A stretch of 64,000 bases of DNA from Epiperipatus broadwayi (Eukaryota > Onychophora > Udeonychophora > Euonychophora > Peripatidae), in the NCBI GenBank assembly GCA_028023455.1, contig JAQFVV010000257.1, positions 1,056,001 through 1,120,000 of the forward strand, written 5' to 3'. A program made the translations under genes and the position numbers. Within the stretch, counting starts at the first letter, position 1. Every line of letters starts with the position of its first letter. Below the pieces are notes generated by a model. That model was not told where the DNA came from and made no database searches. It saw only the letters and a program-made list of their open reading frames with translations. This document shows positions 12,842 to 25,900 of the stretch, in pieces.

Positions 12842-15465
12842 ATATATATATATGCAATCACCTCATTAAAAGATAGCAGTAAACAGAAGAGTCAGTGCTT
12901 GTAGGTGTATTTCCTTTTTTCAATAGTAATAACTATTGTGTTATAAATGTTTTACTGCCAGTCTGATGACTTTTTTGAATATCTGGATAAGAATTATTAC
13001 TGATTAATCAACCAAGTTTGAATAGCTACTTAAATTAGTTATCTAAAATGAAATCTAAGCTTGCTAAGAAGTTCTCAACCATCTTTTATAATTTTTTTGT
13101 TAAGATTACTCTGGATATACATTTTATGTCATTAATATTTAATGTAATGTACAGCATCGAAACCAACTTTGTATTGCCATATTTTATATCTTAAATAAAT
13201 TATAACCAATTTTGCATCTATTTTTATGCTGTATAAGTTTCAGTATGCTATTTTGTTACATAAAAAATTTGCTTTTTTTCCTAGTATTTTGATAGTTTCT
13301 TTTAGAATGGAATTTATATTATCATATAACTTCTAAACTGTTGCATAATTTGCCAGCTTTTATTCAAACAGTATTTTTTTATTATTTTATTATTCAAACA
13401 GTATTTAAAAACAATTCAGAAACTTTTGTGTCTATAGAGTTCATCCCATTGATCTTAGAAAAGCAGACAATTTAAAGAAAAGTATAACTTCAGAACAGCT
13501 TTCCAAAGTTATAAAACATTATGAGGGATCCTAATTTCTACAGAGCATAAATTTGAAGTGCTGAAAATAAAAATTGCTTTATAAAATACTATGTGAATAT
13601 AAATGGACACGTGATTAGAGAGGAACAAACAGATCTATCTAAATTAGTAGACCATCCTTGTTGCTGTGAATATAAGTATTCATGAATTTAAAAATTCTAA
13701 TTTAATTCCCTTTCTATTACTATGACTGGTAAAGTCAGAAATATTTCAAGAAGAAAGGAGAATAAGACTTTCAAAAAATTGTGTAATACATTAACCTGGG
13801 TTTTATTAATAACAATGAATGTGTTTAAAAATATTAAATCAAGTTGAAATTTTTATAAATGTTTAATACTAAATGATGAAAAATGATGTTTATTGAATAA
13901 TTTATATTTATTTATTAGTGTTTTATTATATCACATATCATCAAACTGCATTAGAGTACGGAAATCTTTAATCCATGTGAATTTATCCAATAATTTGCTA
14001 CCTCATTGTGTATTTTAAGCACTTTTAGATACACACTCTAATAACAATATTATTTCTAGGATACTATTAAATGTTGGATTTAGTACCATAAAGCATCATT
14101 AAAATAATTAACACCTAGTTGCCTTTTGTGAACATTTATTTATGAAATTTATAATATTTTTTTAAATACATGTAGTAATTTACTTGCATTTCTATAAGTT
14201 GTAATTCATAATTGTTCATCTTTCATTTACAAAAATTTACTCTCAAATAAAAGTGTATTCCAGAATATTTAAATAAATTATTTAAAGTAATGAACTGAAC
14301 AATTAAATCCTCTAATTTCTTTAGATATGTCATCAATTTTTTTTTTTTTTTTATGATTACAATGATCTTCTTTAATATCATCAAACTGGATATTTCTACC
14401 AAAATATAATATGTCTATATAAGACATTTTATGATGCTATTTTTTAAAAGTTATTTTTGCAATCAACTTTTTTTCCCAAAAGATTTCAATACTTAACATA
14501 TTTGTAGCCCCCCCCATTGTATTTTAACCTAATCAGATCTTATTTGAATGAAAACAATTTATATTGCATTTAATATGCTAATGAAGTGTGACTTTTCTAT
14601 GAAAAGAATTTAAGTTTTTCATAAAATACTTTCTTAGAAAATCTGTTTCTGTTAATTTGCAGTAAATTTTAATTTATTTTTGTAATTGAAAAACATGTAA
14701 TTTAATTAGTTTTTTACTCTTATCATTTTATTTTATGAATTATATATATTATGAAGGAAAGAATTAGTACAAAAGCATTAAAATCATGTTTCATTGTTTT
14801 TAACAGTATAATCGTATTTTTACAACTGTTATCTCCTTTGTTGCTTTGAATTTATCTTTTTTTTAATATATATTTTATTTTTCACTTTTCGATTAATTGT
14901 ACAACCATTTTTCTAATCTTGAGATGTTGAAACCATCTGTAACATAATTCATTTTAGACATGACTTTCCAAATTCAAGGAAAGTAAGTTTAAGAAAAATA
15001 AATAAATGGATTACAAAGCAAACCTATTGTAAGTTGTTTGATTTTTTTGTAAAAAAAAACAAAAAAAAAAACTATATAAATAAATTATAAAAACAATTAG
15101 ATATGTAGGTCAGCCCCCACATTATTAAAAAAAAAAACATTAAAGGTTCTAAAATTAATTGATTTTTAACATTGAGCACTCCAATAAATAAATAATGAAA
15201 CGAAATGTATTAAATAAAACTTAAATGAAATAAATTATCAAAAATTTAGAAATATATAAAAACATAGTATCTTGTTTCGAAAATTAACTTGTTCATTGTC
15301 AAAAATAAAATGATAAAAGTGTTGAAATTATTTGAATATAAATATATTTTTTCATTAACCATTTAGAAGAGGCTTTGATAATTGAGTTATGAATTGAAAA
15401 AATGAAGAAAATATGCACATTAATTGTTCTGAATGGTAAAAACAAACAAAAGTAGATTTTGAAGG
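12842..15465. other. AT-rich intergenic DNA
   Basis: It starts with a few AT units, then AT-rich sequence with poly-A, poly-T and short C runs (near 14508). No coding frame, tRNA-like box or clear repeat was seen. Confidence 0.55.
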
Positions 15466-15648
15466 TAATTTTCACTACACCACTCTCATATATAGGGACT
15501 AGTTTCTGTCCACCTTTAGCATCTTGTGGACAGAAGTAATCATAAACATTTGACCAAAGACATGTGAAAAAAATTTATGATCCCCAAGATGTATATTTCA
15601 TGCTGAAGCTACACTTATCTCTCTTACAGATATCTTTAGCATTGTTCA

Positions 15649-15680
<32 letters not shown>

Positions 15681-15683
15681 TTA

Positions 15684-15741
15684 ACTGTAGTAATTAGCTA
15701 TATATATATATATATATATATATATAGCTAATTACTACAGT
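15684..15741. repeat. Hairpin with 17-bp perfect arms around (TA)n
   Basis: ACTGTAGTAATTAGCTA at 15684-15700 pairs exactly with 15725-15741. The 24 bases between are alternating TA, which also self-pair, so the whole 58 bp can form one stem. Confidence 0.85.
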
Positions 15742-15808
15742 TTAATTGATAAGTGTCAAATGTGCTTCCCTACACAACTTTGACACAAATTGCTTATGAA
15801 AATATATT

Positions 15809-15886
15809 AATAATTTTTTTATTAGTCATTCATTAGATTAGAGATTATCCAATCTCTAGTTTAATGAATGATTAGTAAAAATTATT
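15809..15886. repeat. Near-perfect hairpin, about 36-bp arms
   Basis: The left arm (from AATAATTTTTTTATTAGTCA) pairs with the right arm (ending TTAGTAAAAATTATT). AGAGATT/AATCTCT closes a 4-base loop. Copy 2 at 22.9 kb retains only the left arm. Confidence 0.8.
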
Positions 15887-15900
15887 AAAAAAATTTTTGT

Positions 15901-18079
15901 TTAGATTTAATGGCAGTTTTATTAAAAGCTATCTTGTAAATAACAAATTGTCAGTCATGTAATTGAACTTGGTTAATTTTTATTTCATATTTTATAAATA
16001 TATGTCTGATGAAAAAATACTATGAAGTTTGAAATAAAAATCAATTTAACAATAAATTGAAAAATTAATTGAAAATAAGAGTGAAAGTATTTGTATAAAA
16101 GGAATTGGGGGGGGGGGATTCTGTAATTGTGCAAAAATATGCATTGAAATATCATAATAATAATGAATATATCATTTAGAAGTTATAAAAGTGAGAAGTT
16201 GCCCACAAAAAATTTCATTTGATGTAAATAGGTTTTAATAAATTACATATTAATTAAATTAGGTGTATGAATAGTACCATTTTACTTCAAATTTAAGCTC
16301 CTTTTAAATGTATGTCTTAGTAAGATTTTAAAATTGAAAAATTGGAAAAAAAAATTAAAATGATTTTATATTAGGTATTGAAAAATAATAAACATTTTTG
16401 CTTATTTAAATAGGAGTTAAAACGTGTAAATGGGAACCCCCAAATAAACTGCTATCAATGATTGTAATAATATATGCATGCATAGTGCACAAAGCAAAGA
16501 TGTGATCATTGGGGGGGGCGATATTGACAGAAATAAGATATTAAAATATTTGATTTGAATTTAAGCCATCCCCAATTTTACATCTTCATAATTTAAATAA
16601 AGTGTGGTTTCTAAGTAATACACTATTATGAATATATGTCTACATCCGATATTTGATCTTAATCCAAATTACTTTGTAGAAATTGGCAGTATTAAAACTA
16701 AATTTTAGTAATATATTAAGTCTAAAGCTTAGACAGAAATAGATTATGAATCATTTAAAGCAATGTTTTCCCAAACTGTCCCCAGTGGGCAGTGAAAACT
16801 TCTAGGGTGATGATAGTGGGTTCAGAAGCATTTGGGGAGCATTCATGTGGTTTAGTATTTTCTCTGGATGCACTGATTGTTGGCTTTAACTTGCTCTCAA
16901 ACCTCTAATTTTTATGTTATTTTGCTGATTTTATGGTTATTTTATAAATTATTTACATGCAACAATATATAAAAAAGGAAGATAGTTAGAGTAATTGTAA
17001 ATGTTTTGCACATTTTTGATTGTTTTTTCTCTATTAACAAGTTAAAAGGAATACAGGTTATTATTGTATTGCTAATTTTAAATTTTACTAATAGACTTAA
17101 GTGGACATCCTGTGTATTAGATTTTTTGTTAAAAAAATAAAGTAATTTAAGGCCAATATCAGGTGAAAGAATCTACAAATTTGTCATAGCTCAGATTTAT
17201 TTATTTTTTTTTGAATCTTTTGTAAAGATGGAAAAAGCTATTTCCATTGTATTAAGATTAGAAACTATATATAAAACAGAACTCCTTGATGTATTAAAAG
17301 AGTCTGAGTGGAAAATGAAAAAAGTGAAAGATAAAAAGGTGTAAAAAGCTATATCAATTGTGCTATGATTAATTATTCAAGAAATTGGAGGTAATGGCTG
17401 TAATAGTGAAAGAGGGGTACTCAAATTGTATTGCTATAGGTATGCTATAAAAGGTTTTTAACAGATGATGGGGGGTCTCTTCTGAGTTTACTGTTTTTCT
17501 TGCTATGTGTTATTTGTGGAGTGGTTAAGGGTTTGCTGAACTAAGAAATATTCTAATTGTAAAGCAGTGGAGAACTTTATGAAAGAAGGCAGAACTGAGC
17601 CTAGCTTCTAATTATAGTCTGTCCAGAATAGCTGCTGTCATTATTATTAAGATTTCTAGAGAAAGCTGAGAAATATAAAAATGCCTAAATTGTATTATTA
17701 AAATGCTAATGAAGTAAACTCCCAATGATAGTGCACCAGCCATACTATTACACTGCTATCATGTAGCCACAGATGCTAGCTGCTGATGATGAACACCTTA
17801 ATGCCTAAGTTTACTGTAAAGAAGGGAAGCTATCATCAACTTGTTGTCATGGTTTATAGCACACTTAAAAGTTACTAAGTCCAGAAATGGTTAATGGAAA
17901 GAAACCAGAAGGAAGCTGGATGGTATAATTTTTTTTATTTTCATTTATTATCATTAAGTCTTGTTGCTATAAATTTTATTGTATTTTTGTTGTTTCTCTA
18001 TAAATTATTATTTGATTTTCCTACTTTAAAATAGTTCTACCAAGTTAATTTCTGGAATGATTGTGTGTATGCAGAAGCA

Positions 18080-18082
<3 letters not shown>
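15901..18082. other. AT-rich intergenic DNA
   Basis: No coding sequence found. G runs occur near 16107 and 16511. A short GC-richer piece at 16755-16880 is listed separately. 17400-17930 is slightly less AT-rich, but all frames are broken and I could not match them to a transposase. Confidence 0.5.
16755..16880. repeat. Possible hAT-type interspersed-repeat end
   Basis: Contains TTTTCCCAAACTGTCCCC followed by a GTGGGCAGTG/TTCTAGGGTG segment and AAGCATTTGGGG. This resembles the widespread hAT-derived termini of the type CAGTGTTTCCCAAACTGTG. No partner inverted end or 8-bp duplication could be shown, so this is a resemblance only. Confidence 0.25.

Positions 18083-18136
<54 letters not shown>
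18083..18136. repeat. (AT)n microsatellite
   Basis: About 27 AT units that run directly into the left end of the foldback element at 18137. Confidence 0.95.
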
Positions 18137-18141
<5 letters not shown>

Positions 18142-18684
18142 ACGTTATATATAGAGTTCACAAAAACAAACTCTTAACAAGCTTTAAGAATACCCTCAAC
18201 CCCAGACCGTGGTTTCTGCATCTAGCATCGTCTGTGAGGTGCTAGGGATTAAAAATACTAGAACTAGCCTAGCACTTTATTTAATGCCTAATTATTGAGA
18301 AGAAAATCTGAAACTTTCAGACATTCAAATGTTCAAAAATCCAGCAATCTAACTCATATAGCCATATGGGACTGAACTAAGTTCAGATACACCATATATT
18401 AATAGTTCTAGCAATATAAATTCGCCAAAGCCTTAATAGCAAAAATTAAAATTAAATTAATTTGAGTAGATAGCGGGATTTTTGGACATTTGAATGTCTG
18501 AAAGTTTCAGATTTTCTTCTCAATAGTTAGGCATTAAATAAAGTGCTAGGCTATTTCTAGTATTTTTAATCCCTAACACCTCACTGACAATGCTAGATGC
18601 AGAAACCATGGTCTGAGTTTGAGGGTATTCTTAAAGCTTGTTAAGAGTTTGTTTTTGTGAACTCTATATATAACGTTTGTAAAT
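18137..18684. mobile_element. Foldback element with about 220-bp terminal inverted repeats
   Basis: The left arm (18137-18356) and right arm (18463-18684) are inverted copies. Shared landmarks are AACGTTATATATAGAGTTCA at the outer end, a run through CTCTTAACAAGCTTTAAGAA, CATCTAGCAT/ATGCTAGATG, and GAAACTTTCAGACATTCAAA at the inner end. Differences between arms are few (single bases and small indels). The 106-bp centre has the small palindrome CTGAACTAAGTTCAG and no coding frame. It abuts (AT)n on the left. This is the structure of a foldback or MITE-type non-autonomous DNA element. No superfamily is assigned because no transposase or clear target-site duplication is visible. Confidence 0.8.
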
Positions 18685-21600
18685 ATGAGCTTTATTAAAA
18701 TTAGGTCATATGACATCTGACTTGATTTTTTATCAATTTAATATATATATATATGTTTGTTGTTGTTTGCTTTTAACACACTGTTCAGTTTGAGAAAATT
18801 GAAAGTTACTTTGCATGAAATTATTATTATTATTTTTGTAATCTCTGTATGTGATTATTTAAAATTTATTGACATGCTGATTTGTTGTTTTATGTTTTTG
18901 TTTTCTTTTTTGGCAGTGATATTTCCTTTTTGAAAGTGTTTTTTTCTTCTTGAAAGTGACACATAAAGGTGAGGTTTAGATTCTGCCTTTCAAATATATA
19001 CTGCCTAAAACTTTGTGTTACCATTTAGCAGGGTATTAGAGTTTTGGATAGGTAGAAATCATGAAATATAATCGATTTTGGTTTCATTTCACTTATTTAA
19101 ACTTAAATTTAATAACTGTAATTTTTTTTTTGTTATTGATATTGAGTTTATGTTGTTGCCTTATTCTGATGTGTGACATTGACATCTTGTTATATCTTGT
19201 GTGCATCATATGAATTATGGGGTAGGCACCATCTGGTACAGTACCATTAGTTACTATTTACATGAGAAATATCAAACAGATTGAATGCAGAAAACTGTTA
19301 TACTTCATCTGTGTGTGTGTGGGGGGGGGTACAAAATTTATGGCTTGCAAAGGTGGCAGTGGCCTGAAAAAGTTTGGGAAGATTTAAAAGGTAACATTGA
19401 AAACTGATTTTCAAATTCAATTTAAAGTTAATATTTAGGTGACAATCTCTCTTAAATAGAAATATTACTTTTGGATATTTTATTATTATAGATATCATTT
19501 TAATATAATTCTATTATCAATATCTGTCCTCAGTGGACTTCATGGGTTTTCAGGTTTAGTGGTATGCCAGGGCTTGTGTTTGGACTGAGTTCGAAAAGCA
19601 AATATAAACTAAACTGGTTAATAAAATAACATCACAATTTATTTACAATAAATAAATAAATAAATAAATAAATAAATATGAAATTGTTGCTCATACTTTT
19701 ACAACTACCACATGATATAATACAAAACATTGAATCAAATAAAATTTAACAGCCTTATAATTAAATACAAAACAAGGACTGATAAAATAAAATGTTTTAA
19801 GCCATGGATTTTGTAGATAATGTTAGCTTACTATATGTATGTGCACATCTTTAACAATAGTTTTCTCACTCCAGATCTGATTGCAATTATCTTTTTTAGG
19901 TATTGGTAATGGTAGACAATGTATATGAGTCCCATTAGATATAAATATATTATAGGTCTTATAGCATATTCCACTTTTTTGTTATAGCATTGTTTGCTTT
20001 TTTAAAGCATGAAGCATTGCATTCTATGCCACTTCAACATTCTTATCTGAATATATCAGCATAAGTCCAAAACCTTTGATTGGTATGCTTTTGGTTTTAT
20101 AGTCACTCTTGGTAATGGATATTGAAAAGTAGATTGAAACAATCAGAAAATACAGCTACCTAAGGTTATTCTGAGGGAAACTGTTTTAACCAGTGGTTTT
20201 CTCTATCTAACAGCTACTTCTTTATTGGTGTTTTCTTCTCTTTTCATGGAAACAATCTGCACTGCTCTCCTCTTGAGACAAGACTAAACTATTATCATTT
20301 TTTTATTTCTATTTATATCTCATGCATGTTTTTAACACTCAACATGTAATTAAGTCTGTATTAATTTATATCACAATGTTTTTAAACAACATTTTATCTA
20401 TATTTATTGACCTGATTTAATATTTTTTACATGCATTTTTTTTTGTAAATACATTTTACATTCATTTAATGATTTTATAAATGCCTATAAAATAGTTGTT
20501 TTGATTAATGGCTAGAAAGAAAGAGAAATAATATAATAGAAAATCAGACTGAACTCTGAATTTCCATTTCTTTAACATACCCAATTTTACTGCTTTATGA
20601 TTTTAATATATTTAGATTTGCCATTCAATTTACTATAAGAAAAGGACAAATTATTTGTTTAAATCTATTCCAGAAGGTAAATCTGAAAAGGCATAAAAAT
20701 GTAGTACATTTTCTAATTCAAATTTGTATGCAATGAAACAATTAAATTATTTAATTTCATTTTCTTGCCTTTTTTCACACTGTTGATCACTTTACTAATT
20801 ATAATTTTACAAAGTTTTTTTATTATATAAAATATTTGTTAATTTTGTTGACTTTATTGAACCAATTCATTTTAATTTCTTAAACTGGTATAATTTAAAT
20901 TATGCATACTTACTTCATATGTGTGTATACAAACATGGTAATATAAAAAAATACTAATCAATCTATTAGAGTATTTTATTAAGCTTTCTTAACTGTGCAG
21001 CTTTGTAATACATTTAATTTAACCTGCAATGAAATTGGTACTGTTCCAATGTATTGCACATCTATTCCTCATTTTCTGCGATTATCTATTTTAATATCTG
21101 TCTGTCAGCACATCTATTTATCTTCTCACCTATTCATCCATTTATCCATCCATCTACCTATCTATATGTTTTTCATCCTGTTGTCTTTCCAACATAACAA
21201 ATATAAGAAATTCATTGTATTTATTTTATAATTTTAAAATACTGTTTGTGTGTCTCTCTGTGATGATGATCAATGCAGACATATACAAATCCAATTTTCA
21301 TAGGGGTAATTGTAATTAACTTTAAAATATATATTATATGCTAATTTTTAATTACTATATTTTACTCTATTAAAACCAGCATTTATATATGCTATATATT
21401 TATTTATAAGCAGAAGAAATTAATTTTTGCTCTTTATTATAGAAGGAAATAAGTTTTAAATCTACAACCATGAATGAAAATGCCCAAGTGAAATATTTTT
21501 GAGTATATAAAATGTGAGACTAAAGAAAACTACTTTAAGTACTAAATTATTTCTTAGGAATCATTTTTTATCCATAAAATGTACTAAAGTCTTTAAGAAT

Positions 21601-22385
21601 AAATTATTGTGAAAACAGGTTTGCATAAATTTCAGATTATTAAATCCAACATGAAAAATAAAATTAGAATAAAATGTAAAAAAAAATATAAACGTTTATT
21701 ATTATGGGGGATAATATTATCAGAAAAATATCACGATCACAAAATAGAAAATAAATGCAGCAATTTTGCAAAATGTATGACAATATGAAGTATTACGAAA
21801 AATCTTTTAGGTGAATGTAATGTAGAGTGTATAAACCCATTAAAAATATATAATTTAATGAATCATTATTAAATAAGGATTATAATTCTGAGATGAGAGA
21901 ATGAAAACAATTTGAAGGATACAAATGGAAAAAAATAATAATTGAAAGAATTGAAAGTAAACAACATTCATAAAGTGAGACAGTTTTCAATTGTGTGAGG
22001 CCACATTACTGAGCCAATATAGATAAGGCCACAATTCATTAGTGCCAATGTGAATAATCTTTTAGAGGAATAAAAAGAACTGAAATGAACTTTCAGTAAT
22101 TTAAAATCGGATAATGAAAAATAATGTCAAATTTTTGAGGATAAGAAAAATAAAGTTTATAAATATTATAGGTGATTGATATACATTACTCTTTTTGTTA
22201 TAAAAATATTAATATGACCAATTTAGAAAAAAAAATGGGAAAGGCATAGTGTGTATATATACATATGTGTGTGCATGTATGTGTATGTATTCAAGATTTT
22301 GTTTTTAACAGTGTATTTTTTACCTGAGACTAACCTTATCACAACCTTCTATCAATTCAGAAGTCAGATCAACTTGTCTCACTAA
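18685..22385. other. AT-rich intergenic DNA with simple repeats
   Basis: Holds (AATA)n at 19647-19678 and a degenerate CATC/TATC tract near 21110-21172. At 19330-19410, read on the minus strand, TTCCCAAACTTTTTCAGGCC followed by CACTGCCACC resembles a common hAT-type repeat terminus. No supported gene. The open frame over 20995-21231 is produced by the simple repeat. Confidence 0.5.
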
Positions 22386-22590
22386 GGATGCATCTTTGAA
22401 TTTTTTTTTTCAAGTGAATGAGAGATACATAGTTCATGACATAATTTAATTTTATATATAGATATATTTTAGATGTATCTCATTATGGATGCATTTTTGA
22501 AACATTTACTTCATTTTTTTTGGCAGTTAAGACATACATAGCACATGATATAATTTAACTTGATGCACCCATTTTGTAGATAGACTTAAA
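22386..22590. repeat. Diverged tandem duplication, about 100-bp unit
   Basis: Two successive units share GGATGCAT-TTTGAA, a T-rich run, GACATACATAG-like and CATGA-ATAATTTAA blocks, and ATATAGA/GTAGATAGA near the end. They have diverged noticeably. Confidence 0.6.
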
Positions 22591-22659
22591 TTTATCTTCA
22601 TATACATATATATTTCGATTTATTTCAAAATTCTATTCCATTGCACTTTCCCAAAACAT

Positions 22660-22925
22660 ATCATTAGAAATATGCAAAAAAGTTAAATGATCCCCAAGAT
22701 ACACATGTCATGCAGAACCAGAACTCACCAATTAGCCCAGATTATAATCTCTTACATTTATGTTCATAATTTGCTTGATATTATTTTGATTGCAAATTAA
22801 TATAGTTTGATTATAAATGTCAAACTTTCTGCTCTCACAACTTTGACGCATGTCATTTTAATGTAAATATATGATGAATACTACTAATCATTTATTAAAC
22901 TAGAGATTAATCCATAGCCCAAATG
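22660..22925 (+). mobile_element. Family F repeat, copy 2
   Basis: Shares GATCCCCAAGAT with copy 1, and with the left arm of the 52.7-kb palindrome it shares CCAGAACTCA-C, AATTAGCCCAGATTATAATCTC and ACATTTAT. Later it shares ACAACTTTGACGCATG and AAACTAGAGATTA with copy 1. It therefore bridges the two versions of the family. No coding frame. Confidence 0.55.
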
Positions 22926-25900
22926 TATGATTTAAATTTCATTATGCATTATTTAGCATTATGAAGATAGCAATACCTGATATCTTTTAAAATATGTGAC
23001 CAATATTGTTCAAACATTATTGTGTAAATATTTTTATTAACTAATATGTAATTTTATATTTGAGGATTTAATTAATTATAATTTAATTACTAATATTTAT
23101 TCATTATTATACTTTAATTTTATAAATGGAAATATTTTCTGCATTCACACAATTGACAACATAATCTGTATATCAGTGATGCCCAGCCTATTTACATGTG
23201 GGACACTGTTCTTTCAATCAAAATTTGGTATGATCCATTTTTTGTTTTTACCATTATATTTTCTAATATCTTAGTATTAAGCACATATGATTTGAAATGA
23301 ATTTTTTTAAACACATCATATTTTTGCAAAAAAAAAAAAGATACATACAAAAACAATTTATTCTCACATGATATTTATCTATTTTTAAAAATTTAATTAG
23401 AAAACAACAACAAAAACTTATCATTATCAAAAACTTATTAGAATTTCTTTAAAAAAAAAAATCACAAACCCCAACAATTTTTATGTGACTCCCTGAATTG
23501 TCACAACCTATATCTTTTGATAAATACATTTATGATTATTGCTAATTATTTATTTATTTAGAGAACTCCATACCATTTTAAGGCCAGATATATTCTTTAA
23601 ACTATCTATTCTTATTGTTTTACTTTTATATACATTATATTTATTTATTTTTTGTAACTGAGTTTCAGTCTTGTGTAAAACATGGATAAGTGAGTGGGAT
23701 AAATAGTTAATAATTGCATCATAATATTGTTTGCTATTTTTGACTATGTGGCCTATTTGTGGTCTGCATAGCCAAACATATAATATTATTTTCAGTGAAA
23801 AATTATTTTATATACTAATGTTAACTCTCCATTCAAGTGGTGTTGAAATGATGTAATTTGCTTTGAATCAAATATAAATTTGCTTTAAAAGCTATCAAAA
23901 TAAAAATGAAGATTTATATTTATTGGAACATTGTTGGTAATTTAGAAAGCATTTCACATTTGATGCATGGATACATTATAAGTATTACATAATAGTTTAT
24001 ATATGATCAAGTTTTAATTTAAAATAGTTCTGTAAATTTAGCTATAAAATTTTTAAGTTTATAATAAATAGAATAAGTTTCTATCTTTCCATAGTTATTT
24101 ACAAGTAACTATGCATAATATTTTATGGAAATAAATATTTAATAGTCACTTTGAATTACATGACTAGATTTACAACATTAACATGTTTTCTTTATTTATA
24201 AAAAAATAATGCCCAATATGATAAATAATATTTGATTTCTTATTATAATGTAACTTCTCATATAGTGAGATATATTTGCATGAAATTTTTTTTTACATTA
24301 CATTCTGTTCAGACTTCAACCTTTATTACTTTGTACCATTTTCTCCTAATCTATTTTTTATTAGATTCAAGCAGTCAAATGATTAGGTTTGTATATTTGT
24401 TGAGAAAATATCTGTTACCTACCATGCCCACATCTAGTCTATGTTATTGCCTATAACCATTTAAGCTTTAGTATAAGCATTATATATTTCCAGATAGAAC
24501 AATCCTAATTATAATGAACTAACTCATACCTTCTTGTAAAACCAGCCAGCATCTATATATGGTGGTTAGCATTATCTAACTACTTATTAGCAAAAGTAAG
24601 GATAATTTGACCTACTAAAAATAGATGCTAACTTGCACTCAGATTGTCACCTTTAATAGTTTATATTTATTTTTTATTAGGCACCAGGCTTCTACTTAGA
24701 CATCCCTATTAAATCAACAATGGAAGTGTATTATAGATATGTCATAATATCCTGAATTATAAAGCTGAAATACAATAAAGTATATTGGCATGCATACTTG
24801 AATTTTTCAAAAAAGATCACTGAGAGAATATATTTATTGCTTTTATTAAGAACTTATTTATTTTAATTTAATAAATAAAAAAAAACATAATATAATAATT
24901 ATAATGATCCAGTGACCATATATATTTATAGTTCATTAAGATCCATGATTTTTTTATAGTTTACATGATATGTGGAATATCTTCAAAAGTTATTTCAATA
25001 AATATTATGAGTTCAAAGTTTAACTTCTTACTGGTAAGATTGTCCAGTAAAATACATCTTTGATAATAAATATAATCATTGGGCTTTTAGTCTGTGATCC
25101 GTATGTTAAGTTCTAGCTTTGACACAATGTTTTTATTTTAGACAGGTGATGACTTTATTCTTCTAAATCATTATAATGATATCAAAGGGAAAAGAAAGGC
25201 TGGCAATACAGGCATTCTAGCTTCCTATCTGAATATCAGAAACTATCATGGAGTAATTCTGCATCTTGCAGTGTATCCAAGAAAAAAAGACACCTTTATT
25301 CATGTCTACCTCTTTTATATCACCCAGAAAACTCATCATACGTGTGTACATAGAAATCTCCCAAATTCCTTCTTCAAACTTTTATCTTTCATTAGATATT
25401 TGTTGTCAAAGCTCTTTTCTTGTAACTATTATGGTCATATTGAATTACCAATGTTGCACTTTGCAGGACTTTTATCAATATATAAAATCAGTAGTCACTT
25501 TTATTATTTAAATTTGCTCTTTTCACTTTTTTTCCTGAAAGTGAAAAAAAAAACCACAATGTGTTTTGCCTCAAGGAAAAGAAATTTTTTAAGTTTAATC
25601 AAATAAAATATATATATACAAAATTTTCCTAACAAAATTTTCGTAACACACACACACATATATAATATTCTCAGCAAAATCTTCAAATTCAACTGCCAAC
25701 ATACCTTGCATTGTTGCATTATATATATATGTCTATATCCCATCTTTATTGTTAAAAGGAGTTTGCCTTGACAACTGATTGAGATTGTTGATTGTTATTG
25801 ATATTGGGATTGTCTGAATGTTGAATGGTTTCTATGAATTTACTTATAAACCTTTCTAGTCTTGAGCATTATTACACTTATTATTTAAGTAAAATTTGTT

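Larger units (their letters stand above)
15466..15900 (-). mobile_element. Family F repeat, copy 1, with two hairpins
   Basis: Its reverse complement matches 44431-44628 through the landmarks GATCATAAA..., a TTTGGTCAAATGTTTATGATTA-like block, GACAGAAACTAG and GAGAGTGG followed by GTGAAAATTAC. On the plus strand it shares the block GATCCCCAAGAT with 22660-22925 and, further on, ACAACTTTGACAC and a CATTCATTAGA/AGAGATTA segment. So one family links three loci. Two strong hairpins (15684-15741 and 15809-15886) lie in its right half. There is no coding sequence. Confidence 0.6.

Noticed and set aside
17400-17930. Mariner/Tc1-type transposase remnant
   Set aside because: A few residues looked similar in one frame, but no catalytic motif, ends or continuous alignment could be shown.
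18057-18245. Open frame encoding alternating Ile-Tyr
   Set aside because: It is the translation of the (AT)n microsatellite plus part of the foldback arm.
19647-19678. Short direct repeat array as a CRISPR
   Set aside because: It is a plain (AATA)n microsatellite in a eukaryotic context; no array of repeats and spacers exists anywhere in the window.
20995-21231. Open frame with Leu/Ser/His-rich repeats
   Set aside because: Produced by the degenerate CATC/TATC simple repeat.
25266-25743. Three overlapping frames on both strands
   Set aside because: Overlap on opposite strands with low-complexity content; none resembles a protein family.
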